Part shown: in pieces, positions 8,415 to 18,747 of the stretch
How positions within the stretch are numbered: the first letter of the stretch is position 1
Layout: the number at the start of each line of letters is the position of its first letter
Source of the DNA: Ustilago trichophora
Lineage: Eukaryota > Basidiomycota > Ustilaginomycetes > Ustilaginales > Ustilaginaceae
Reading direction: 5' to 3'
NCBI GenBank assembly: GCA_900323505.1
Contig: OOIN01000012.1
Coordinates: 496,001 to 560,000, forward strand
Length of the DNA: 64,000 nt
Made by a program: the position numbers and the translations under genes
The notes under the pieces: generated by a model
The model's input: only the letters and a program-made list of their open reading frames with translations
Told to the model about the DNA's origin: nothing
Database searches by the model: none

Positions 8415-11400
8415 CTATCCAGTAGCCTTCTTCTGCCTCTCCTTCTCGCGACGCTTAGCGTTCTTCTTGCGGTTCTGCTGCTTCTTCTTGTCGTCCTTGC
8501 TCAGGGTTCCGCTGTTGGCAAGGTCAGATCCGGAAGGCGAATCCTCCTGCAGAGATGGTGAGCTCGTTCCGCTCTGGGTGCCATCTGCAGCATGTGCTGG
8601 CGTCAACAGACCGTTGTTGCCATTCGCACCGTCCGTAGTTGCTGCGTCCGGCTGAGTCTTCTTGGCAAGCTCAGCAGCCGCCTGCATCTCGGCTTGGCTG
8701 GGCGCCGCTGCCTTATCGTTTGTTCCATCGACAGCCGTAGAGGCTGATTCTGCTTCAGTGGTGCCAGCGCTCTCCACCTCTTTGCCTTCAGCGTTTTCAG
8801 TCTTGGCCTCATCGACTTCCTTAAGTGGATTCTCTGGTTCTCCAGTGACGGCGGGTGGTACGATGCCGAGCAATCCTGGCTGTGCTTCAACCTGCTTCCC
8901 TTCGGCCTTCTGTACATCATCGTTTTTGACCTTGACATCCATTTCGACCTCTCGAGAAGCTTCTTGCGCAGCAGCCGCCGCTTCCTGCTCCTTTTGCGTC
9001 TTGATCTGCTGTTCCCACATCTTGCTATACAGCCCAGCCTTGGCAATCAGATCAGCATGCGAACCAATCTCCACCACGCGACCGGCATCCATGACAATAA
9101 TGGTGTCACAGTTGATGATGGTCGAAAGACGGTGCGCAATGGTCAAACTCGATCGGCCTTGCATGAGGTTGTTGAGCGCCGACTGAAGTTGACGTTCGGT
9201 CTGACTGTCCAGCGCCGATGTTGCCTCGTCGAGCAGCAAGATGGGTGGGTTCTTGAGAATGGTTCGTGCAATGGCGACGCGCTGCTTTTCACCTCCGGAG
9301 AGACGCACACCACGCTCACCCACCACAGTGCCATAGCCTTCAGGGAAGCTTTGGATGCGGTCGTGAATTTGGGCAGCAAGAGCGGCGGCTTCGACAGCCT
9401 CGTCTGAAGCCTTGGTGTCGCCATAGAGAATGTTGGTGCGAATATCGTTATTGAAGAGCGAAGGCTCTTGAGGCACCACACCGATCGCTCGTCGAAGCGA
9501 GCGCTGAGTCACATTGCGAATGTCCTGGCCGTCAATCAGGATACGACCCGACTGGATGTCGTAGAAGCGGTACAGCAAGCGCAGCACCGACGACTTGCCC
9601 GCGCCCGATTCGCCGACCAGAGCCACGCTCGAATGGCGGTCGATCTTGAAGCTCAGTCCCTTGAGTGCTTCAACCTTGCCGTCGTACGAGAAGTGCACGT
9701 CCTGGAACTCGATGACACCGTCGGTGACCACCAGATCCTTTGCATCCGGCAGATCCTTGACCTCGGTCTTTTCCTCGAGCAACGTCATGAGCTTGTCTGT
9801 ATCCACCAAGTTCTGCTGCACCACGCGGTACAGAGTACCAAGCATCGACAAGGGCTGGTACACCTGCTGAAGATATGTGACGAAAACGACGAATTGCGAG
9901 CTGGTCGTCTCGCCACGCACCACACTGCCAGCGACGAGCATGATGGTGAATAGCGTGCCAAATGCCAAAATGAGGTTCTGCACCATGTTGAGCATGTTGA
10001 GACTACCAATCACCTGGAACTCAGCCTTTTGGTAGTCTTGCAAGGCGCTGCGGAAGCGCTCAGCCTCGTAGGATTCGTTCGAGTAGCACTTGACGGTTTC
10101 CCAGTTCATCAACACATCGGCCGAGATGGCACGGCAGATCGAATCCTTGTTGTTCATAGCACGGCGGAGACCCGTACGCCAGGTGGTGAGCTGGACACTG
10201 GTCCATGTGTAGGCGACCATGACAACAAAGAGCGCCACACCGATGGCAGGGCTAAAGGTGCGCGTCATGTAGATCATGGCGACAAAGATATCGATAAAGA
10301 CGGGGAGCAAGCTGAAGAGGAGGTACTGGAAGAAGTTGTTGATGGCGCTGCCACGGTCAAGGATCCTGAGCACTTCGCCGGTCTTCTTCTTGGTGTGGAA
10401 CGACATGCTGAGGTTGAGCAGATGCTCAAAGGCCATCATACTCATCATGCGGTCCGAGTACTGCTCGACAGGTACCCACATGATGTTCTGGAGAACACTC
10501 AACAAGCTTCCAGAGCCTTGGAGCATCTTAAGTCCAGCGTAGAGGACGACATCGAGCCAAGGGGAAGCACCCGTCGATAGGTCGTCAACGAGCTTACCGA
10601 GGGCGAGCGGAGTGAAGAAGTTGACGACGCGGGCGGCGAAAAGCAGAGTCACGCAGGCCACGGCGATGAGCTGGAGTCGGACGGATTTGGAAGGCCAGAG
10701 GTAGGGGAAGAGGAAGCGAATGCGATACAAGAAGGTCTTGAAGGTCGGCGGAGGCGGTTGAGCAGCGACGGTCAGTCCCATGGAGGCATTAGGATTGCGG
10801 TTGGGAGTCTGCGTGCCCGAGTTGGCGGTCGACTTTTGAATTCCATTGCCATTGCTGTTCGTGGCACCGTAGGAAGGTGTGGCCGAGGAGCTGGAAGCTT
10901 GAAGGAGGCTAGTAGACTCTCGATTTGCAGGAGCCGAACGAGATGAAGAAGGGCCGGCTGCAGCTGCTTCGTTGGCGAGGTCAGCCGCACGCACAAAGCG
11001 AACGCGGTCCCAAGACAGGGCGAGGATGAGAACAGGGCAAAGCAGTATAAGACGGAGGATGATGAGTGCGAGCTGAGCGATCGACCACGGGCTTGTGGAC
11101 GGCAGGTCACGGCGCTGCTTGGAGATCATGTAAAAGACGAGCAGACAGATGTCGGTGGCTGCGCCTGCAGCGACGGACCAAGCCGACTTGCCTCGACCAT
11201 ACCTTCCCCTGCCTCGTACCTTTTCTTCCCACAGTGCGGAAATAACGATGGATCCCCAGGCAAGCAGACCGCCGAGGGCTTGGATGTCGATCGCGCCCCA
11301 GAGTGGAAGGTCGGGCTGCCACTCTTTTGGTGGAAGAACGGCACGAAGGATGATAAGAATGCCAGAGATGAAGAAAGTGGCAGCCAAGCAGAGCTGTGTT

Positions 11401-11705
11401 GACTGAGTGAGGATGCGACGACGTGATCGAACCGGTACAATGACTGGAGTTGGCTGAGGAGCCTCATCGCGATCGTCCTCTCTGTCGGCTTCAGCACGTA
11501 GCTGGTCGTACTCGGAACGGCTTGGGTGGAAGAGATGCGAGACAAAAGCCTTGGCGGGGTCAAGTAGGACCGAAAGAAGTGCAATCAGGAGGATGGCAGC
11601 TGGCTGAGCAATACGAAGAACGGTCAAGGCCTGATCATAGTCGGCGTGTGTTGGCTTGGCAAAGAGCCATGCTTGTGGGACAATTAACACCGCCATCACT
11701 GCCAT
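8415..11705 (-). CDS. HMT1: HMT1-type half-size ABC transporter (vacuolar heavy-metal/phytochelatin family, ABCB6-like)
   Basis: An ATP-driven half transporter of the ABCB6/Atm1/HMT1 group. S. pombe Hmt1, a vacuolar membrane transporter of metal-phytochelatin complexes, is the closest match I recognise. The frame opens with GTG at 11711, so the first ATG at 11705 is used (about 1096 residues). Seen in order: about five N-terminal hydrophobic segments (an HMT1-like TMD0), a Ser/Asn-rich linker near 250-320, a six-helix ABC domain (about 345-630), and an ATPase domain. The ATPase has Walker A GESGAGKSS near 698, signature LSGGEKQR near 802, Walker B ILLLDEATSALD near 822 and the switch histidine in IAHRLS. 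An unusual tail of about 195 residues, rich in E/A/T and ending in a lysine/arginine cluster, follows. Substrate is inferred from the family. A further upstream exon cannot be excluded. Confidence 0.9.
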   Translation of the reverse strand: MAVMAVLIVPQAWLFAKPTHADYDQALTVLRIAQPAAILLIALLSVLLDPAKAFVSHLFHPSRSEYDQLRAEADREDDRDEAPQPTPVIVPVRSRRRILTQSTQLCLAATFFISGILIILRAVLPPKEWQPDLPLWGAIDIQALGGLLAWGSIVISALWEEKVRGRGRYGRGKSAWSVAAGAATDICLLVFYMISKQRRDLPSTSPWSIAQLALIILRLILLCPVLILALSWDRVRFVRAADLANEAAAAGPSSSRSAPANRESTSLLQASSSSATPSYGATNSNGNGIQKSTANSGTQTPNRNPNASMGLTVAAQPPPPTFKTFLYRIRFLFPYLWPSKSVRLQLIAVACVTLLFAARVVNFFTPLALGKLVDDLSTGASPWLDVVLYAGLKMLQGSGSLLSVLQNIMWVPVEQYSDRMMSMMAFEHLLNLSMSFHTKKKTGEVLRILDRGSAINNFFQYLLFSLLPVFIDIFVAMIYMTRTFSPAIGVALFVVMVAYTWTSVQLTTWRTGLRRAMNNKDSICRAISADVLMNWETVKCYSNESYEAERFRSALQDYQKAEFQVIGSLNMLNMVQNLILAFGTLFTIMLVAGSVVRGETTSSQFVVFVTYLQQVYQPLSMLGTLYRVVQQNLVDTDKLMTLLEEKTEVKDLPDAKDLVVTDGVIEFQDVHFSYDGKVEALKGLSFKIDRHSSVALVGESGAGKSSVLRLLYRFYDIQSGRILIDGQDIRNVTQRSLRRAIGVVPQEPSLFNNDIRTNILYGDTKASDEAVEAAALAAQIHDRIQSFPEGYGTVVGERGVRLSGGEKQRVAIARTILKNPPILLLDEATSALDSQTERQLQSALNNLMQGRSSLTIAHRLSTIINCDTIIVMDAGRVVEIGSHADLIAKAGLYSKMWEQQIKTQKEQEAAAAAQEASREVEMDVKVKNDDVQKAEGKQVEAQPGLLGIVPPAVTGEPENPLKEVDEAKTENAEGKEVESAGTTEAESASTAVDGTNDKAAAPSQAEMQAAAELAKKTQPDAATTDGANGNNGLLTPAHAADGTQSGTSSPSLQEDSPSGSDLANSGTLSKDDKKKQQNRKKNAKRREKERQKKATG

Positions 11706-11924
11706 GCGCACGGCGTGCTCTACCCTGCTCTAATTCGAACGCGATGAGAGCGAGCGGAACAAGACTTGCAAGTGGACCGGTTGACGGTCAGTTGGGTCGA
11801 AGCTGGTCAAGGGATGAACTTGTTGCGGTGGGAAGTAAGATGAAGTCTTGGATTGGTTTTGTTGGACTTGGTCTGACAAATTGACTTTCTTTTTTCCACT
11901 TTGCGACGACATTTTTGGAATTTC

Positions 11925-11940
11925 TACTGTACTGTACAGT
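11925..11940. promoter_or_regulatory. TACTGTACTGTACAGT palindromic motif upstream of HMT1-like gene
   Basis: A 16-base element containing the self-complementary core ACTGTACAGT, about 220 bases upstream of the transporter ATG. Related elements recur at 22352, 28443, 47435, 50801, 52724 and elsewhere. A regulatory role is inferred from this recurrence. Confidence 0.45.
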
Positions 11941-11975
11941 AAGCAGTCTGTGAATATAGCCATTTTGGCCTCTCC

Positions 11976-11977
<2 letters not shown>

Positions 11978-12024
<47 letters not shown>
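11978..12024. repeat. poly(T) tract, 47 T
   Basis: An uninterrupted run of 47 T on the plus strand, in the divergent promoter region. Such tracts commonly exclude nucleosomes, and their exact length is prone to sequencing error. There are no target-site duplications or retroelement ORFs to suggest a retroposon tail. Confidence 0.95.
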
Positions 12025-12025
<1 letters not shown>

Positions 12026-12717
12026 GCAGTCGACAAGCACGCGATCCTGTTTTGTGTTGTTCTCTCTCTCACACCCTTCCATTTGTTTGCTGAGCCCATT
12101 TTGTTTGCCTTCGTCGTCACCAGTTCAGCTAGGACCGACATCGAAGACAGAAGTCAGGTCAATCAACTCAAGAGCACAGGATCATCCTCATGCTTTGACC
12201 TGAGCAGCCTTCCGACTCTCATTTTGCACCACAGACTTTGTCTCCCCCCCTTTTTTTGTTTCGACTTGATCGGCCGGCGTACAAGAGCTTCTTCTCGCTC
12301 GAGGGTCCATAACATGTGGCATTATGCTGGTAGTTGAGCGGACGTCGAACAAGTTCTTGTCACTCGCTGCCGGGTTACGATGGAGCGTCAGTTCTAGGGT
12401 CCGTCTTGCCGCGGCCGCATTTCGCATGATCCTGCCCTAAAACGTCACACTTAAATATGTCAGTCAACGCGTCCTTTGACTGTGACTGTGAATATTGAAG
12501 CACGGGCCACCGCAGTTAAAGGTCTGGCCGCCGGCAGGCGCAGGGCACAATAACCAGGTTGGCGAGCTGTCATTCTGCATGTTTGCCTCTCTCGGCATCT
12601 GTCTACCTCCTGGTCAGGGCGGTGCTGACGATTCTCAAAAATCAAGTCAGCAACAGCGCCTTGGTCTGACCTTCAACCGGACTTGGTTACTTTTTTGTCC
12701 TTCCCCGGATAGCTATG

Positions 12718-12725
12718 TATATATA
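12718..12725 (+). promoter_or_regulatory. TATA-like element upstream of the aminotransferase
   Basis: TATATATA lies about 78 bases upstream of the ATG at 12803, a plausible core-promoter position. No experimental transcription start is available. Confidence 0.4.
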
Positions 12726-12802
12726 GATCAGCAACGAGCTGATTTCTCTTCTACCAAGTCCATCACTTCGAAACCAACAACTTCCACGACACAATCGCAA
12801 CC

Positions 12803-14445
12803 ATGACCCCTCACGGCGGGTCTGACGCCGATCGACCGGCCAAAAAGCTCAAAGCCGCCGCCCAGGCCGTTCTCTCTGCCATCCAGCACGAAGACGAGTC
12901 CGAAGCGCACCGCATCTTCCGCTCGCATCCCGGTCACTCTGCTCGCCACCCTCGCACTTCCAACATCTTCCCGCACGCCGTCGACGATGCCGACATTAAA
13001 GCATTCAAATCGCAACCGCATCCGCAAGACATCGGGGAACAGTTCCCCGCCATCGAGCATCCAGGCAGCACGTAAGTAAATATACCGATCTACTTGCATT
13101 GTGATATGTTTTAGGATGTTGGACTAATCAATCATACACCATAACCAGAGGAGTCATATATGTCACAGATCGGGCCACCAGCAACGGCTTTTACTATGGC
13201 AATCCTGAATGGGCCAACATGGGGCAAGGCGCCCCGGAAGTGGGAGACATTGAAGGTGCAGTTCCTCGTTCGCTTCACTTTGATCTGACCCAATTCGGAG
13301 AAGGCATACACGAATATGCGCCAAATACGGGAACTATCGAGCTTCGTAAAGCCGTCGCCAACTATTACAATCAGACCTTTCGTCAGGGCAAAGACAAGCA
13401 GTTCAGTTCCGATAACGTCTGCATCGTGCCAGGCGGCAGGGCAGGCATGACTCGTCTAGCGTCCGTCCTTGGCCCCGTAAATTGCGGTTATCAGCTTCCC
13501 GAATATACTAGCTATGAAAGTATGCTTAGCGTCTTCAAGTCTCTCGTCCCCATCCCTACCGTTTTATCCGAGCAAGAGCGGTTCAAACTGTCGACCGATG
13601 ACTTGCGCAAGGAGATCAAAGGGCGTGGTTTGTCTGCCATGATCATGTCCAATCCACGCAATCCTACAGGAATGATGATCGAGGGGGAAGAATTGAAGCG
13701 ACTTGTAGATACGTCCAAGGAGTTGGGATGTACCATTTTGCTCGACGAGTTTTATTCCTGGTATATGCACGAGGGTCCGCTCGGCCGTGCCAATTCCGCA
13801 GCGGAACACATTGATGATATCAACGAGACTCCCGTAGTTCTCATCGATGGACTTACCAAAGGGTGGCGTCTCCCCGGTTGGAGAGTATGCTGGGTTGTTG
13901 GACCCAAAGACATCATTACGGCTCTCAACCAATCCGGCTCCTTTCTCGACGGCGGCACCTCCCACCCCATGCAATGTATGGCTTTGCAAATGCTCAACAT
14001 CGATCGCTGCAACCAGGACCGCATCGCTTTACAAAAGCTCTTTCGTCACAAACGACAACACGTCCTTGACCGACTGGCCAAAATGGGTCTGTCCGTTAAA
14101 ATCGAACCTCAGGCAACTTTTTACATCTGGTTGTCACTCGAATCCCTTCCGACTCCGCTCAACTCTGGGTTGGTAATGTTTGAAGAGCTCTTGCGCGAGA
14201 AATGCATCGTCGTACCAGGACTTGCATTCGATATCAACCCAGCACACAGGAGAAATATCGTCCACAGCCCATGCGAAAAATTCATTCGCATCTCCTACGG
14301 TCCAGATCTCGCACAAATCGATCGAGGTTTAGACGCCTTGGAGCGTGTGATTGCCAAAGCCGATCCTGATCATGCAGACAATGCTAAACTCGGAAAAGGC
14401 TTCGCTCCTACAAAGACCGTTCATGCCGATGTCAAGCACAATTGA
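12803..14445 (+). CDS. class I/II PLP-dependent aminotransferase, spliced (2 exons)
   Basis: Exons 12803-13071 and 13149-14445 give 521 residues. The intron 13072-13148 (77 nt, GTAAGT...CAG) is phase 2. Joining restores an uninterrupted frame through PGST-GVIYVTDRATSNGFYYG, well before the next ATG at 13219. Fold-type I aminotransferase motifs are clear: NPRNPTG near 258, the cofactor aspartate and tyrosine in LLDEFYSWY (about D289, Y292), the probable Schiff-base lysine in LTKGWRLPGWR (about K327), and the substrate-carboxylate arginine in FIRISYG near the end. The first 100 residues are atypical of AspC-type enzymes and may be a lineage extension. The amino-acid substrate cannot be told from sequence. 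It is divergently arranged with the transporter gene to the left. Confidence 0.85.
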
Positions 14446-14623
14446 GATCGTTCATCTGTCTCGTCTCGTCTCGTCGCGTCTCATTTGCTTGTCTCGAATC
14501 AATACCAAATGAAAAGAAAAGCATCGGCAAACTCAAACAAGTGGACAGTTCTTGCGTATGTGACATTGATGAGATTTCACAACACCTGCAAGCAACCGCA
14601 ACGGCCGCAAAAGTCAAAGAAGG

Positions 14624-16062
14624 CTATGCAAGTTTGTTGGCCTTCTTGTAAAGTGAATCGATGACGTTGCCGACGTGCTTGAGGGTGTCCAGTGTCACTT
14701 GATATGTTTTCTGTTGAAAACATAGGAATCGAGAATCGAATGGAGTGAGTCTTTCTAGCAAGTCATGACAATAAGATTGTCGGGAGTTGCGGGAGGGAAC
14801 TTACGTCTTCTACCGGTTGGTCGTACACTACGAGACATCCGGCGCCTTGGTCCAAGATTCCGTGGAAGACCTTATCCAAGATCATCTGACTCAACCTGCA
14901 CCAACAAAAGCCAAAGTAAAAATTCCGTCAGTGTCTGTTCTTCCAACAATCCCATCTCTGTAGGGATGGCAACTTACTTGACCTCAACTTCGCGCACCGG
15001 CTGCCTAACTTCCTTGGCAATATGAGCAATCTCCACCCTCGAGTATGGCTCAATCACCCTGAGCAAATTCTGCTCCAACAGTGTATCGTAGAGCGCACTC
15101 AAGTGATTCTTGACAATGGGATCGTTAGACAATTCCTCCTTGTACGTCCTGAGCGCCTGTTCGAAGCCTTCCAAACTTCGATCCTCGTGAGCTTTGGCGA
15201 CGGCCTTCATTGCCTCGACGTCCCTCCCTGCATATTTGGTGGCGTGCTTGCCGCTGATGATGCTATTAACGTCCTCGCTCAAGTTGAGCATGATCTTGCA
15301 TAGCAGCATGTACTTGAGCGCCAGGGGGGCACGCGAGTCGTCTTGCAGGGCGAATCCTTCGAGCGTCTCGAAAAAGTACGAGTAGGCGGTAGTGTAGTCC
15401 TTGTCCTCGGCGTGAAGCACACCAGCCTGCATATCGAGCTGAGCCTGCAATGTCGGAGGGCAGTAGATCGAGTTGGCGGCGGTTCTTGCTGATGTGAGAG
15501 CAGCTTTGGCCTTGGGCAAGTTGGAGATAGCGTGGTTGACCTTGGACTCGAGCAGGTGGACTTCGGTGAGGATCATCTTGTCGTCCAACTTTTTGAGCTC
15601 GCGCAGCAACGTGTCAATGAGCGGGAGAGCCTCGCGGTAGTTTTTGTTCTCAAAGTAGAGACCAATGAGCTTGGTCTCGAGATTCTGCTTAAGAAAGATG
15701 CGCTTTTCAGACTTGGCCCACTCGGCGTTTTCTTTGGCTACTTGGATCTGGGTCTGCTGGCTACCAGGGATGTCATGGAAGTAGTCGATGAGCGTGCGGA
15801 CCAGCTTGGCGGTCTTTGCCTTGGCGATGGAAGACATGAAGGTGCGGGAGGATCGAACGGTTTCTGCAAGCGCATCGGCATCTTTGGTATCGCGGTAGAG
15901 TTCTCCAAGACGGAGGAGCGCTGCTTCCTGCTCCTTGAGGAAGGCATCGTCCGAGGAGGAGGATTGGTTGGACAGGATCGACTTGAGAATGCGCTCGCCT
16001 TCTGCGTTGTTGCCCGCCTTGATGGCCTCGTCGGCCTGTGCTACTGTCTGTGCTGCTGTCAT
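14624..16062 (-). CDS. RPN6: 26S proteasome regulatory lid subunit Rpn6/PSMD11, 3 exons
   Basis: A structural subunit of the 19S lid that clamps the lid to the 20S core. Exons (minus strand) are 16062-14978, 14895-14805 and 14710-14624; introns are 82 and 94 nt with GTAAGT donors. The joined protein is 420 residues, close to human PSMD11 (about 422). Recognisable family blocks are WAKSEKRIFLKQNLETKL, LPKAKAALTSARTAANSIYCPP, YMLLCKIMLN and LLEQNLLRVIEP. After the first junction comes KLSQMILDKVFHGILDQGAG, and the last exon ends in the conserved C-terminal helix IDSLYKKANKLA. The TPR-like helical solenoid is followed by a PCI domain split over the exons. The frame stays open upstream to a stop without another ATG, so the ATG at 16062 is taken. 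Confidence 0.96.
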
Positions 16063-16746
16063 GATGCGCTCCAATTGCTCGAGCTTCGATGCCAGCTGGA
16101 CGTGGTATAGATCAAGCTGCCGTTACGACTATTTGGCGGATTCGTGTTTCAGCTTTCTAGCTTTGCTGACGCTATTGTAAGCGAGTTGAAGGGTCCGTGC
16201 TTAGACCGAGTGGCTGGCAAAGGTGCGATGGACCAATAGGGCCTTTAAAGCAGGTGCGGAATGGTTGTCGCTGTCGATGCTGAGAAGCGAACTGACTTGA
16301 TTGTGGACGGAGTGCTTCGTGCGAAGGATGGTGGTGATGAGAGCGGCACTGGGTGATGGTGTTGCTTTGAGAAGCGGCATGCAGTTGATTCGCAGTTGGA
16401 TGAATTGCAACAGCGTACGCGTCAGATGGCTCAAGCTCAATTTTTGGCACACTCTGCCGGTCTGCAACCGCGATTTTGACAGTGACTGGCGTAGATCCGT
16501 GATCGAGCCATTCTCCTCCACACTAGAGCAATTTCGCAACAAAAGAGTGTTAGCTTTGGATACTAACATGCAACATTATTTTCCTCGACCATCCTCAGAC
16601 TTCACTGCTCGCCATGGTCACTCTGCCATCCAAACGACCACATACGCACACACATGCACACATACTAGCGGGAGCAGTCGTTGGGTGAAAAAGTTCCATT
16701 GATAGCAGTTGACCAAAATTGCTCTTCGTTTCCGGATAAGGAGGTT
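16063..16746. other. RPN6 promoter and 3' flank of the aldo/keto reductase gene
   Basis: 684 bases between two minus-strand genes. Nothing supportable as a gene was seen; the ORFs here are shadows. A short CACACA-rich stretch lies near 16645-16665. Confidence 0.5.
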
Positions 16747-18153
16747 TTACAAACCGCTAGACCAGCTCCACTCCCGCACGCCTCTTTCGGCGAACAATTC
16801 TCTGACCAACTTCTCGTTCTTCGACTGCTTTTTGTACGCCTCCAGCTTCTCCTCATCCTTGAGCGAGAAGAGGACGTTTCCAGCCTCGGTAGCACCGGCA
16901 CTGAGGACACGGTATGCCTCGACCGCGCTATGTACGTGATCCGGGTGACTGAGGCCTACGAGCGTCCTCAACTGGGGGCCCTTCCCACTTGGGCGAGGGA
17001 TCTCGGACCCGCGGAAGCCGTAGGTGAGCGACGTCATGGTGAGCGAGCTTCCCTGGGCAAGGAGCATTCGGCTGGCTTCTTTGGTTGCTGCTTTCAGCGC
17101 GTCGCTTGCCGGGTGCCATGCGGGGGGAGTGCCATCAGTGAGAAGTCCCATTGAGAACGGAGAGCCGTTCATCAGCAACGGTGCCTTCCAGCTCAGCGCA
17201 TTGAGCGAATCTGCGCCGCTCTCGCCGCGCGGGTCGGCGGCGAAAAGATCCTTCCAGCCTTCCAGCACGTCAGAGTGAAGGCAGTGATTCGAGTAGCTCA
17301 ACACCACATCCAACGGCCTGTAAGGTGCTGTGGTGGCTACAAGTCTCGACAGACGCAGCAAGACGGGCAGAGGGTAGCCAGAGATACCAACTCGCTTGAT
17401 GACGCCTTCATCTTTGAGCTTGAACAGCGCTCCAATAGCCTCCAGAAACTGCTTGTCGCCCTTACCGTGAACCTTGGAAGCAGCTTCAAGGTTCGAAGCC
17501 AACCCCAAGGACTGTAACACCTCGTTTCTCGTCTGTGCTTCTCCCACCTGCTGCGGTGTGACAAGGCTGGAAACAATCCCACTCTCCCAACCGGCATCAT
17601 GACTGCGTCCCACCTGGTCGCACACAAATTCGGCATCGTGCGTCAGAGCAACATCCAAGTAATCCGTCCCAAGTCTCTTACAGCTTCCCCTAACACTCGC
17701 ATCGATCTTCTCCGCCGTGTAGTTGAAGTGCTCCTTCTCGGGTCCATAGCGTCCGCACTTGGTTATGATGTAGTAGCTCTCCCTTGGGAACTCGGGTGCC
17801 AATCTCCGGAGAATGTTGCCTAGCGTAAACTCGGAGGGAAAGTAGTAGGGTGAGGTGTCAAAGGCGTTGATTCCGTAGCGAAGGGCCAGACGGACGGTGC
17901 GAACGGGAAGATCGGAGGCGAGCGTTTCAGAGGTGTTGTACATGTCTTGTCCAAACACGCCTCCGCCGAATACGAGAGGGGATGCATCAGAGGCGAGATC
18001 GCCTGCTCCGTTAGAGAGCGAGGCGGGGTCGTTGATCGGGTTTGTGCGCCATGGAGCTAGACCGCCTTGGAGTGCGTCTTCGGCAAGAGAATCGAGAGCA
18101 GGCTGCTCGGGGAAGTCCGAGTTGGAAGGCTCGACAGAGGGGTATATCGGCAT
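16747..18153 (-). CDS. ARA2: aldo/keto reductase, D-arabinose dehydrogenase (Ara2)-like
   Basis: 468 residues from the ATG at 18153 (MPIYPSVEPSN). The open frame continues to 18483, but the extra 110 residues are low-quality leader sequence rich in H/T/Q. The TIM-barrel aldo/keto reductase signature is present: a GGGVFGQ turn, GINAFDTSPYYFPSE carrying the catalytic Asp and Tyr, IITKCGRYG with the catalytic Lys, and the barrel strand LGTDYLDVALTHDAEF with the catalytic His. This pattern best fits the fungal Ara2 (NAD-dependent D-arabinose 1-dehydrogenase) branch, which supplies erythroascorbate synthesis. Substrate assignment is from family resemblance only. The length is greater than yeast Ara2 because of an N-terminal extension of some 60-70 residues and internal insertions. 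Confidence 0.85.
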   Translation of the reverse strand: MPIYPSVEPSNSDFPEQPALDSLAEDALQGGLAPWRTNPINDPASLSNGAGDLASDASPLVFGGGVFGQDMYNTSETLASDLPVRTVRLALRYGINAFDTSPYYFPSEFTLGNILRRLAPEFPRESYYIITKCGRYGPEKEHFNYTAEKIDASVRGSCKRLGTDYLDVALTHDAEFVCDQVGRSHDAGWESGIVSSLVTPQQVGEAQTRNEVLQSLGLASNLEAASKVHGKGDKQFLEAIGALFKLKDEGVIKRVGISGYPLPVLLRLSRLVATTAPYRPLDVVLSYSNHCLHSDVLEGWKDLFAADPRGESGADSLNALSWKAPLLMNGSPFSMGLLTDGTPPAWHPASDALKAATKEASRMLLAQGSSLTMTSLTYGFRGSEIPRPSGKGPQLRTLVGLSHPDHVHSAVEAYRVLSAGATEAGNVLFSLKDEEKLEAYKKQSKNEKLVRELFAERGVREWSWSSGL

Positions 18154-18747
18154 CTTGAACCCAAACTTGATGAAATGAAGTCGGTGGGTCTGATGGGTTT
18201 GGTGGAATCGGTGGGTGGTGAAGAAGTCTCTGAACCTTGACTTGGCTGGCTTAAGAGAGAATGATGCTGAGCTGCGACGTCCCTTGCCTAGGCGCTGAGC
18301 TTGCGGATGCTCGTCTTGGCAGAGTTGCTTGAGTGCAGGTGTGTGTGTGTGTATTGTACTGCAGTAGCCTCGTAAGGCGTGGACGATGCTACCTAGAGAG
18401 ATGGATCGGTAGAATTTCAGGAACACGCCGCCCCCACTTTTTGGAACGGCAATTTTGGAATCACACACCAGAGCAACGCACAAATCGGCGTGGGCATGAA
18501 AGAAAGCTCAAAATTCCCGCGCGTCGCTGCCCTCAAAATCGTGCACACAGCGGTTCCTCTCCGCCACGGGACACGGCCACTGCTGTCTAGGTTCCTGTCT
18601 CATCAATTGGTGAACTTACCCCACATACAAGATGCATCAATCACACAGCAAGCAATGCAGAAAGGAAACAGGAAACGTTGATTTTCGGGAACAGGAGGAA
18701 GAAATGCAATTTGCATGATTACAGTGCCGAGATCAGGCTACGGAGCA
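18154..18747. other. promoter of the Ara2-like gene and 3' flank of the MAM3-like gene
   Basis: 594 bases. It contains a short GT repeat (18339-18352) followed directly by ATTGTACTGCAG, a variant of the recurring intergenic motif, about 200 bases upstream of the Ara2-like ATG. No gene was seen. Confidence 0.5.

Larger units (their letters stand above)
11706..12802. promoter_or_regulatory. divergent intergenic region between HMT1-like and aminotransferase genes
   Basis: About 1.1 kb serving as the 5' flank for both neighbours. It contains the palindromic motif at 11925-11940, a 47-T homopolymer (11978-12024) and a TATA-like element near 12718. No ORF in it looks coding. Confidence 0.6.

Noticed and set aside
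11730..11963. possible upstream exon for the HMT1-like transporter
   Set aside because: The translation is polar and ends in a stop; no clear donor joins it to the transporter frame. The start at 11705 is kept, with the possibility of an extra exon noted.
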